A stretch of 64,000 nucleotides of DNA from Kalaharituber pfeilii (Eukaryota > Ascomycota > Pezizomycetes > Pezizales > Pezizaceae): contig WHUZ01000082.1 in the NCBI GenBank assembly GCA_015179045.1, positions 124,001 through 188,000 on the forward strand, read 5' to 3'. The notes under the pieces are model-generated. The model was not told the origin of the DNA and did no database searches. It saw only the letters and a list, made by a program, of their open reading frames with translations. The translations under genes and the position numbers were made by a program. Positions 54,289-64,000 of this stretch are shown here, piece after piece; the stretch's first letter is position 1; every line of letters starts with the position of its first letter.

Positions 54289-54790
54289 GATGATAGTAAC
54301 CTGACGGTGATGCACGTAGAGAGAGAGAGAGAGTCTAAATTGGCTGGTTTGCGTGGTTTGTGGAGAACTCTAGGGTGCAGGAAGGAGAAAGAAATCGTTT
54401 GTGCGAAAATGCAGTTAAACGGGGCAGGATAGTGTTGGATTTCCTTTTAATGTGCGTGCCTAGGCCATGCATGTACGTGTTACGGAGTTTGGTTCCGGTC
54501 AGGTATTTAAATTCGTCGTGCTTCTTTCTACCAGGCATTGATATCAGTTGGTTGATATGTGAGTCGCCACGTATGCCGTTTGAATGCATGCGGTTCATAT
54601 TTATGTTGCCGAATTCGCAGTGCCTTGCTCTCCAATTGGTTAGTGCGGACGGCACTTACTGCCATAAATGGCGCCGGTTGCCTTGTTCGGTGAAAACTCC
54701 AAACTCAGACTAACTCCATGCAACTTAGCGGCCTTGGGTTTGCTTGAAGCCCGATCAGCTGTTGCTCTGCGCCAATTATGAACAAAAGTG

Positions 54791-55030
54791 TTTTTTTTTT
54801 TTTATATATATATATATATATCATTAATCGCGTGCCGCCCTAAGGGCTATGGCGATGTTTAGTTACATATAGAAATGTTTAGTTACGTAAAGAAAGAAAG
54901 GAAATAACTTTGTCCTCCGCATCCCCTTCACTGTCCCGCCCAATCAAGCAGTTGTATCAATTTGTCTCCGCCTTCGTCTGGTCCGCTCTGGTCGTCGCTT
55001 CTCGGACGGCAGAGGTCCTTAAAGGAACGA
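54791..55030 (-). mobile_element. LINE family A, minus strand, 5'-truncated
   Basis: T-run, (TA)n, hairpin ATCGC/GCGAT, UTR with a duplicated TTTAGTTACAT motif, and a little upstream sequence. Flanks GAACAAAAGTGT and GAACGAAAGTGT. Confidence 0.8.
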
Positions 55031-55186
55031 AAGTGTCCCCATTGTCTTGAATCCGTCAACTCCAAGGAGGTATGGTGCTAACACTGTCTTGAGCGGCCGT
55101 AAGAATGCAATTTGATTCCATTGCCAACGTTTATAATGCAACAATTCAGACTCTCAATGTTCGTGATACAAGCACTCAGACAATCA

Positions 55187-55360
55187 TGAAACTGCTGGAA
55201 CAACTGGAGGAGTAGTAATCTGTTATTCTGTTATTCATTTCTCTGCTAGTCTGTTACTTATTTTTCTATTTCCTTCTCACTTATCTCCTATGTATCTAGA
55301 ACCTCGCCATAGCCCACAGGGCGGCAAGCGAGTAATGATATTTTTAAAAAAAAAAAGTAC
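55187..55360 (+). mobile_element. LINE family A-tailed insertion
   Basis: Ends with the hairpin CTCGC/GCGAG, AGTAATGATATTTTT and an A-run. Flanks AGCACTCAGA and AGTACTCAGA. The first codons read MKLLEQLEE and a stop, the end of a LINE ORF. Confidence 0.7.
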
Positions 55361-55737
55361 TCAGAAGCTCAGTATTCATAATGCAACTCCTAGCATTGCC
55401 AGTGCCCTGAATCTCATGGTGGGCCACTCGCGTCTACCGCACGTATGACACAGATTTCGATCTACCGTGTCATAATATCATATTTGACAACCACTCTATC
55501 AGGAAAGAAAAAGGTGCGTCAGGAAGCTACACTGTATAGGTGCGTCCCGAGAACTGTCTAGTATATTTCTGTCCTTTTTGCGTCATGGGCGTCCTGACAT
55601 TGGCACTATGAGGTCAATGCCAGGATACAGCTTTTGATGTTATGCATCCAGACACACACCTGAACTACTATTATCAGGATGCAATTGCACTCCTGTACCG
55701 CCAGGATGCAATTGCAATACTTAACCCTAACTTCATG

Positions 55738-56132
55738 TACAGTTTTCCCTTGCTATACCGGATGCTCTCAGGTTGCTACATCCCGCTCCCATACAAAACC
55801 CTCTTGCTATACCGGACGCACTAAGAATACCGGACCAGACAGGAATTGCCAGGCACTTACCCCCCTGTCTCCATACAAATAATATTTGCTATACCGGATA
55901 CACTAACACTGATACGTCCAATCTTGGCTATCCCACATTGCATTCACCTTCAGATGCTTACTAAACTTAACATTACATAATAAAATTAGGCTGTCGTTGT
56001 TCCCAATTACATTAACTTTGCTGCCCATCCCTAATTCTGTTTTGCCAAGCATTTTATTCTATAACGGAACCTTGCTATACCGGACGAAAAAGGCCAGATT
56101 TTACAGATCCGGTATAGCAAGGGAAAACTGTA
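55738..56132. mobile_element. MITE, 395 bp, CCCTTGCTATACCGG ends
   Basis: The left end TACAGTTTTCCCTTGCTATA is matched inverted at the right, with TA at both edges. Four more TTGCTATACCGG motifs lie inside. No ORF. The end is close to that of 45852-46865, so both may use a related transposase. Confidence 0.88.
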
Positions 56133-56599
56133 TATCGAAGATATGATTGCTACCCACTCACAGCTTTTCTCTTTCGCATCTGCTCGCGGAATCATTTACT
56201 AGTTACCACTTGATAGCCAGGAGGTGTGGTCTTTCAACAAAGCCAACTGCCACTACCTGCGAAGTTGGCCATACATCCATTAAGTCTACCAGAAACACAG
56301 ACCATTTATTATGTACTTGTGTTGTTGCTGCGTCCTACTATAGTAAGTGGCTGAATAATAGTAAAAAAAGCTGTTACCGCAATTTTGTAAATACTTGGCT
56401 GAAGAGCTTTAATAGTATATAAGGCTCTTGAAAACTGTTCTGGCATATATTTTCTGCTTATTCAATAGCCTGCCATGCCCACTCTCACTCAGCATTACCT
56501 AACATTTAGCATTACCTATCATCTCGGTCATATTCTTCTTAGCAATACCTATCCCCTGTGCATATCTTTTTACACCTAAATAGGCAATATGGGTGATAG

Positions 56600-57330
56600 G
56601 TATGATATTCCTGTGCTTCATTGAAGTACTCCAATTACTGAAGAGCAGTACACTTTTATTAATGATGTATTACATCGTCTTCAAGACCATACATTAGTTA
56701 ATGGATTTGTAGTAGTGGTTTATGAAAATCAACAGATTCCTCTTTAGCCTCTCTATCTACACTCGCAAATCAAAGGTCCAATAGCACCCATAAAATAGAC
56801 AATGACCGACAGAGAAGTACCTACAGATCTACCTATTACAATACCTCAACAGCAACCACAGAACCAATATACTAATCAAGGCTGACACCTCCTTCTGCGA
56901 TCATTATATGACCAAGAACAGTTATATGGTACCCTTACTGGTGAGAAGGCATCGCCATAGCCCCATGGGCGGCAAGCGATCAATGATATGCAAAGCTTTT
57001 TGCATGTTTGTAGCATACTCATACCAGCCACATGCAACGAATGTTCACCAGCACACCTACTAGTCATGGTGCTCAGCCAATTATCCAGCAATTTGTACCA
57101 TCAGGTTTAAATCAATTTCGTCAGGAAAAGACCAAGGGAAAAGCTAAAGCGCATGCTATGACCTCTGCTGAGTTGGCTGAATGAACAGCTGCTGCAAGAA
57201 ATACTAGAAAGCGCCATAAGGAAGGCTCCTCAGGTGTAGTTGAGCTTGAAGAGGATACGCAAGCTATGTAGGATGTTATTCTTGTCGCATCAAGGTCTCA
57301 TGTATCTTCCACTGCATCTATTTAGTTGTT
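56600..57330 (+). mobile_element. relic related to the MULE at 50.2 kb
   Basis: Broken frames match the 50.2-kb element in order: a start-like part (FINDVLHRLQDHTLVNGFVV), then KTKGKAKAHAMTSAELAE and DVILVASRSHVSS, against KTKGPARQRALTGVELAE and DVILVQTRHVPS. Several stops. A family A tail without a long A-run is inserted at about 56953-56990. Ends not found. Confidence 0.6.
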
Positions 57331-57339
57331 CAGGTATTG

Positions 57340-58083
57340 TACATAATATCTTAGCTTAGGTACGTCTAAATCGTAACCCTTGAAGACTCTGCATATTAGC
57401 GCACGCCACTGGCGATCCGCTTACCATACAAGGAACTACCTGTCCCTGAGCGGACAGGTAAAAAGTACCTGTCCCGAGTCATCCCAGTACTCTCAGGACA
57501 CAGTTGCAACAGAAGACAACAAGGACAGATATGGATACGCAGGTATGGATAGATCAGACAGACCAGACACGAACAGACAAGACAATTGATTACTCTTCTT
57601 TTATGATCCTTTCCTTGACATTTGAGTATTGAGACCGCCCTTGAGACTTCGTTCCGCCAGCTCTAGATACCGGTGCACTGTGCAAGACAGTGGATGCTGT
57701 TGAGCCTTCATTACATCGCCACCACCCGCGCCATTACCTATCTAAGGCCCAATATATGACTCATGTCCTGGCATACCAACGAACATTGTGGTTCGCGAAA
57801 CCAAGCATATATATACATGTGGGGTACATAAAGGTACATCCATGTTCGCCACTGGGCCAGGTGTTCCTGAATCGTCTGGCTCCGTGAAAAACAACATATG
57901 TTTTTGACGGGGCTGCCCGATTCGCGAATGGGGTTGGCCGATTCGCGAACAAAAAAAATGTTCGACACCCGACATTTTGCACTACAGTGAACACAGAATA
58001 CAGTTAAAAACAGACAGCACTGCATAGTGAACTGAACTTTCTAATGAAATAACTTCTTCAGTACACAGGTTCAAACTGGTCTG
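57340..58083. other. no gene recognised
   Basis: Only short ORFs. CCGATTCGCGAA occurs twice at about 57917-57950 and TTCGCGAA again near 57792. Confidence 0.35.
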
Positions 58084-58250
58084 CCTGAATCACCTGAATC
58101 GGCCTGCATGTTTCAGGTCACTCCAGGCCACCACAGGCCACCCCAGGTGATCAAAGCTTTTCCAGGTTTTAGGCCTGTTACGCCACGCCGCCGATCAGGC
58201 GGTTTCAGGCCTGCCACGCGACGCCGCCGGTCAGGCGGGCCTGGGGTCGC
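58084..58250. repeat. GGCCTG-rich repeat with family A tail
   Basis: Shares blocks with the MITE at 26434-26630 (GCCTG.ATGTTTCAGG, AGGCGGTTTCAG.CCTG). Two direct copies of AGGCCTGYYACGCSACGCCG. A decayed family A tail follows at 58249-58293. Confidence 0.55.
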
Positions 58251-58683
58251 CATAGCCCATAGGCGGCTTGCGAGTAGTAACATAAAAAAAAAAGGATATT
58301 GGCCATGACAATCTCAGTACCCATCGCCGGCAAGGACATCACTAGGGAATCAATTTGAAGAGAAGAACCTGTCACTGTTGAAGGTGGCAGTTGACAGTGA
58401 TAGGTTGCTGCTGTTGGGTCTGACATGAGTAATTTTTTTTTTGTCTAAAATAACGGCAGAGGAACGCTATCCTCTGCTTGGCTCAAATTGGGAAGGAGCT
58501 GATTTGCGCTTCATTTGGAGCTGGGTCGCTTCTAAGTGTTTCTTCTGTATACGATTGGATATTGAATATTTGAATTACAAGCGATGCTCCGTAGAGCTGT
58601 CGGACTGCAATATCGCAGCGAAGTTGCTTCCACAGTAGTGCATTAGTTCACATTATTTATTGAGTAGTGGTGATGCCGTAACT

Positions 58684-58745
58684 GTGCCCTGCCATGGCGA
58701 ACAGCTGCAAGCGGGGGTTACGCGAAAGGTTAAAGAAAAAAAAAC
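58684..58745 (+). mobile_element. minimal family B tail insertion
   Basis: CCCTGCCATGGCGAACAGCT...GCGGGGGTTACGCGA and an A-rich end; flanks ATGCCGTAACTGTG and ATGCTGTAATGGTG are similar but not identical. Confidence 0.75.
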
Positions 58746-58749
58746 AAAA

Positions 58750-59229
58750 AAACAATGCTGTAATGGTGCTTCCCTGGTCCAGAAAGGGCTGACTAATTAT
58801 GCAATTTTTGAACCAGCAACTTTTTACTCGCCAATTAAATCATGCAACGCCAAGCTGCTTCTGTCAGAGGCTCAGGTTTATTATGATAAGCTGTACTAAA
58901 GTTGGTTAGTTTGTTGCAACAAAAAGTTAGCTTTCGCAGCGTTACTCATACTTATTAGCCTGGTGGCACATAGAAGTACCTAATGGTACTCGTCAACTAC
59001 GTACCTCTACAGGCAGAATCTGGGAGCAGCTACGCTAGCCACAACGTTACTCTCGATCAATGAAAAGCTCCCAACATGTCATGTCTGTACCTGGAGGACT
59101 TCCAAAATAATTTCCATTTCTCTCTCAGAGACTTCGGGATTTGGGCTGCATCACAGAAATCTGATGATTATCACAGCTTGGCACCTAAGTAAGGCAGACA
59201 GAAGATGCAGTACCGCAGCCTAACCAAGG
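58750..59229. other. no gene recognised
   Basis: Nothing recognised. Confidence 0.35.
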
Positions 59230-59660
59230 ATCATAGCCACAGATTGTAGTGAAAAAAAAATTCTAGTTTTCTTTGCTGGACTTCCTAAATTAGCTCAAAG
59301 GGCCAATCCACCGCGACCGATATAGTTTCCTGAATTGTATGGACGTGCAAAATTAAAGCGAGAGAAAATAGAGATTTTGTTTTTCTATTGCTTCCTTTTT
59401 TCATTGAAATCGTTTCAGAATCTTCCTTAATTAGCTCAAAGGAGTTCTCGTGCCCAGACTCTCTTGGCACACTTAATTATTCACTTAGCCAATCTATGGT
59501 GAGCGATATGGTTTCCGGGATGGTATGGGCGTGAAGCACTGAATCAGAGAAAAGTAGGGGGCAGCCTTTTCTTTTTCTATGCTTTCTTGTTTTATTTTTG
59601 AACCTGTCTCAGAAGCTTCATTTATTAGTTCAAAGGCCTGATCTACGGGGGAGGGATTAT
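59230..59660. repeat. tandem duplication, ~190-bp unit, 2-3 copies
   Basis: Shared blocks recur in order: CTTCCTTAATTAGCTCAAAGG, CGATATGGTTTCC and TGTATGGACGTG. Minus-strand frames of two copies are similar (SFELIKEDSETISMKKGS against AFELINEASETGSKIKQE), so it may be a decayed coding repeat. Confidence 0.6.
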
Positions 59661-60170
59661 ATTGTATGGACTGAAGCAAGAGAAAAAAAGTGGGGCTGAG
59701 TATTCAGCGTAACCATAGTGTCGCAATTTTTATTTGCGCTCACAATTACGATGGGTTTCTGCAATCCGTATGTCTCATCTGACCGACCTCTCTTCCAGTT
59801 TCAGCTATGTACAAGAAGCCTCCTGAGTCTATGTTCCAGCCAAACTGCAAGCATCTCTTTCCGTAGCAGTACGGACCAGTCTCCTCATGTTGCATTGACG
59901 AGGGGACTGCTGGGCAAATTTAGGTCAGTCCAGTAATTTGCAATTATGACCCGGAGCTCTCTCCAGTTTCCTCATTACTTATTTCTCCACTGTAAGCTCA
60001 AGGTACTAGACTGAGGCACGGATCTTTAGACTAGATAATATTAATAGTTATCCCTTAATCCTCCCTCCCGAATTTCCTTGAAAAAGCCTACAAAATTACC
60101 TGCCAGTAGCAGATTCGGTCGCAGCCTTCTTTCTATTCACACAACAGCAAACTTGAAAATTCAACAAGAA

Positions 60171-63100
60171 ATGTCTTTTGGATTTGGAGTCGGCGATTTT
60201 CTTGCAATTGGCAAGCTCGCTTGGACCCTTTATCATGACTGCATTCTCATCGCGCGTGGTGCTCCTCATGAGTTTAGGCTGCTTGTGGATGAGTTGAAAA
60301 CGTTGCATGCCATGAGCCTTGTTTTCGATGAGGAAGTCAAAGATCCGGATTCTGTTTTGGTTCGAGCCGGGGAAGAACGACAACGTATGCTTCAGGAGAT
60401 GCTGAAGAACATTGCACAAACACTAGATGGCCTAACTGATGCCTTCCGCAAGCATCGAAAACTTGGAAGCACCACTCGCTCTAGCTTCAAGCGAGGGTGG
60501 GATAAATTCAAGTGGTCAATCGAAGCCAAAGATATTGAAGCTCTTAGAAATAAGGTGAGTTATGATGGATCAATTGTCTTTCGACTATGTCAAACCAACT
60601 ATATATTGCAAACGCTAATTATATAACTAAGCTCACATACCATAACGGAGTGCTGTCTTTGCTCCTCACATGTGCTGGGAAGTATGAAATTACCAATGCA
60701 ATTCAATCCTGGTCAAGAGCCATGGAGGCACGCTAATGATAGCACCATAATTGTAGTTCATCCCTTCAGCGCATCGAGCACACTTCGAACGCTATAGACG
60801 CTGGGGTTCAGGAGCTCAAAGGCTTCCTGAAGTGTGCTCAGACAGGAAGGCTTTCTACAAGCATCCCCATAGTAACTGCTCCATCTGAATCGGATAGCTT
60901 CGTTAAAATTGCTTTCAGTGAGCGATGTATGAGAGCAGCTGAAGTATGGCAACCTTGGACAGCAACAGGCATTGAAGAGTGGATCAAAGCAGGAAGGTGG
61001 TGGCTGCTAAAGGTTTGTATTCCTTGGGCACATTTTATGATTAGACAATTTGGTGACCATTAATGTAATAGGCGAGCATGGAGCTTCGTTCCATTGAAGG
61101 GATAGTATCGAGTGAGCCTTACGTTAATCTGCTTAAGGCTTCTTGGATTCTTATCGATGTTATTACTGTTCATCCCCAACTGAGTTATATACAATCCCCA
61201 GTACGATTTGACGTGATGAGCCTGACTGAGGTAAGCTTTTACAGCAGTCCCATTACCGATAAAGATGGACTTAATTTTTTGAAATTAACCCTGTAATCAG
61301 GCTATAAATGAAGAATTTAGACGCTTGCAGGCTCTGAATGTTGCAACCCCAGCTCTCAGGGATCTAAATATTAGCGATGAAGATTTGAAGATTTGGGAAG
61401 GGCCGGTACAGAGCCCAGCAGTTAAACCTGACTCCAAATCAATGGAGCAAGGTACATTTTGGGTAATGTCTGATGAAGATATTCTATTCCAAAGGTGGGT
61501 AAATTGTACATTTTCTTGCTAGTGGAAACGACTGAATTTCAGTTCGATGATCGATGGAGACGGGCAAATTTCAGAGAAGGTTCATGTAATTGGCCATATA
61601 TGCGAACTATTCTTTACATTCTAGAATTTTTTTTTTTCTTTTTAATATCATTCCTCGTGTGCCGCCCTATGGGCTATGGCGAGGTTTACATTCTAGAGAA
61701 AACTAATCATATGAGCCCAGATTTGCTACATACCAACTTGATCGCCATTCGACTCAAATCCCCGTATTGGTTCTACTATTGATGCACAAGAAATTGAAGC
61801 GACCCCGATTGATTATCCATGATTCGAACTGGCGATGTTTAGCAGAATTTAATCTCACAGGTAAGCTGAAAAAAGGTTCCTTGACGGTGCTGTAAATTTT
61901 TACCTCCTCATCCTAGTTACCTGCAAAGAAAATGCAGTCCTTCTGTTGAGAGCGCTAACTAAGTTGATACTAGTACAAACACATCCTGCATATAAACCTA
62001 GTTTTGAAGGGCCCAATGTCGTGCTTGTAGCGGACCAAAGACTGTCGTTCTCCATACCATTAGGTGAACCTTTCCAATTCATAAATTGATTTTGCACTCC
62101 CCTAACGCTGGTAATAGACGCAATGGTTCTCTACGTCATGCTTCTCCTATATGGATATCATGTGTCAATCATTTACGGTCACCCTAGCAGTCCTTTTTCT
62201 GCAAAGCGAAGCAACCATACCGCACTTTTATTGTTAATTGCAATAAAAATATCTTTGCCCACGGTCGTAAGGTATTTATTAGACAGGGCGCAGGTCAAAG
62301 GGAGTGATGGCGAGACACCTGAAGACACCGTTTGCAGCATGGTGGCATCGGCGGCACGAAACTTCCTTCGCCAAGGGAACAGTATGCTGGATGAGGATGT
62401 AGCTAGTGGCAAGTTGGATAAATGCTCTGAGCAGCCATTGTTCAAATGGATGCTGGACAAAGGTTACCAGCAGCTTGCGGAGCAACTATTGAAGGAAACG
62501 GGACTAGCTCCTCTCAGCAACAGACTTAAAGAGTCGTGGTCGTGGTGTCCGAGAACAATTCTGTCTACGGGGCGGGATGACCTATTTGCCCTCTGGCTAC
62601 AGGATGGGATGCCCTATCCTGATAACGACAATGCATATGCACGTCACAATGCGAACCTTGCACAGATATGGGGGTCGCAATGGATGATAGGCAGTGGGTG
62701 GGAATACCAGAATTACGATTTTTGGCCACAATATGGGCTCTCCCCTTATTTTATCGGGAATTCATATGCTCCTTTCCACGGAGCTTTTTCGGAGCTGCGA
62801 GGACCACAAAGCATGTCACCCATCAGACGATATTACCAATATCCAAATGAAGGGCTGCCACCTCATCGTGAAGAAAAGGAAAGCTTACTATGGTTAGCAG
62901 TTTATTATGGCCGAGAAGCTAGTGTGGCACTCCTACTTGACTATGGGTTCGACAAGGACGAATTTGATTCCAGGTCTGGATGGATGACGCTACTCCGCAG
63001 TGCTACAAACCAAGGCCATGTGGGCGTACTTAGGCTCCTCCTAGACCGAAGAGTAGATGTTGATATTCCTGGTCAAGATGATTGTATGAGTACTGCCCTA

Positions 63101-64000
63101 CACTTGGGTGCTCGATACGGGCATGTTGGGGTGGTAGGGCTGTTAATCGATCGTGGGGCAGATGTCACAATTCGGGATTCGTCGCAACAGACAGCCTTGC
63201 ACCACGCTGCATTTTCTGGAGAGGAGGAGATTGTCAGGTTGTTGCTCGACTGCGGAGCTGATATTGAGGCTGAGGGCAGAAAATGCAGTGATGGAACAAG
63301 CAAGCAGAGACCCTCGCATCATGCCGCCATCATTGGAAGTGAGAAGGTTATCAAGCTGCTCCTCAGTCGTGGAGCTGACATTGAGGCCCAAGACTCAGCA
63401 CAGATGACAATGCTGCATTTCGCAACAAGAAATAAGCATGCGACAGCCGTCAGCCTATTACTCGAGTACGGTGCAGACATTGAGGCTAAAAATGCATCTA
63501 AGATGACACCCTTACATTTTGCTACTAGTTACAGGGATGAGATGTTGATCGGGCTGCTGCTAGGTCATGGAGCCAATATCCATGCCAGGGATGAGTCAGA
63601 AATGACACCGTTGCACTATGCTGCCACCGTAAGGGACGAGAAAACAGTCAGGCTATTACTTGAGCGAGGAGCGGATATCGATGCCAGGTGTGCACAGGAA
63701 GAGACACCGCTGCATATGGCTAGCAGGAATTCGGTGGAGGTGGTTAGGCTACTTCTCAATCGGGGATCTAATATTGAGGCCAGGGATAGCAGAAAGAAGA
63801 CCCCATTACATCATGCTGCCCTCTATGAGAATGAGGAGGGTGCCAGATTGCTAGTCGAGCAGGGAGCTGACTTCAACGCGATGGATGAATGCCAAAGAAC
63901 GCCGTTGCATGATGGCGCCGCCAGTGGGAATGAAATGATAGTTATGTTGCTGCTCGACTGTGGAGCCGACATTGAGGCCAAGTGTGACGCCCAAGAGACA
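60171..64000 (+). CDS. ankyrin-repeat protein with fungal STAND N-terminal domain (partial)
   Basis: Starts at ATG 60171 (MSFGFGVGDFLAIGKLAWTL), the opening of the helical N-terminal domain found on fungal STAND and ankyrin proteins (Helo-like). Exons read in phase: 60171-60554, 60632-60681, 60757-61012, 61072-61230, 61301-61494; then, after an unresolved stretch, about 61707-61860, 61917-62063 and 62118 to the window edge, all with GT-AG borders. The last exon is open for over 600 codons. From about 62885 it has at least ten ankyrin repeats (TPLHYAA, VRLLLERGADIDA). No NACHT motif is visible. The unresolved part (61495-61706) holds a family A tail at 61626-61684, and no in-frame join was found there, so the gene may be broken by that insertion or another change nearby. 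Likely a recognition or signalling protein. Confidence 0.8.
61626..61684 (-). mobile_element. minimal family A tail insertion inside the ankyrin gene
   Basis: 59 bp of T-run plus hairpin, flanked by TTTACATTCTAGA at 61613-61625 and 61685-61697. Confidence 0.93.

Noticed and set aside
1..64000. CRISPR arrays, rRNA or tRNA genes
   Set aside because: No regular repeat-spacer pattern; the tandem arrays have direct units without unique spacers. No tRNA-like pair of A and B boxes or rRNA core was recognised. The genome is eukaryotic.

Overview
The window comes from a filamentous ascomycete. Evidence: short GT-AG introns with CTAAC/CTGAC-type branch sites, a NACHT-WD40 (NLR/STAND) receptor gene, an ankyrin-repeat gene with the fungal STAND-type N-terminal domain, a Gcn4-like bZIP factor, a secreted berberine-bridge-type FAD oxidase, and abundant Tad-like LINEs with RNase H plus Fot1/pogo DNA transposons. 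Many old elements carry stops of the kind left by C:G to T:A change. No RNA gene was recognised. Gene density is low: about eight real or probable host genes, with transposon debris, often nested, filling most of the rest.

Layout. 1-10.9 kb: LINE fragments, a foldback-like element with a minisatellite arm, tandem arrays and miniature DNA transposons. 10.9-16.9 kb: a six-exon NLR gene (N-terminal helical domain, NACHT, pentapeptide repeats, about 14 WD repeats) with a 755-bp LINE in intron 2. 17-22.7 kb: a 3.6-kb pogo element interrupted by an ORF1-only 'half-LINE'. 23.5-25.8 kb: two divergently transcribed genes of unknown function. 26-30.3 kb: LINE endonuclease relic, miniature elements and a weakly supported minus-strand ORF pair. 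31.4-33.7 kb: the bZIP gene, whose long frame has no ATG at its start. 34.8-37.1 kb: a dead pogo element with complete terminal repeats. 37.5-38.5 and 47.8-48.7 kb: two copies of one unknown repeat carrying independent insertions. 42.7-44.7 kb: the FAD oxidase, apparently frameshifted once. 45.8-52.8 kb: nested transposons including a Mutator-like element with a 9-bp target duplication. 53.3-54.3 kb: a four-exon ISG12/IFI6-like gene. 60.2 kb to the edge: the ankyrin gene.

The main pattern is a set of LINE tails. About 20 copies of a roughly 45-nt 3' end (family A) and about a dozen copies of another (families B/C) occur, many only 50-70 bp long including the poly-A, flanked by 10-15-bp target duplications. 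The family A tail is a hairpin whose outer stem changes in a compensatory way between copies, and the same tail ends the LINEs, the ORF1-only half-LINEs and the minimal insertions. This looks like a short retrotransposition recognition module. Two host genes (NLR and ankyrin) and one small ORF carry such insertions.
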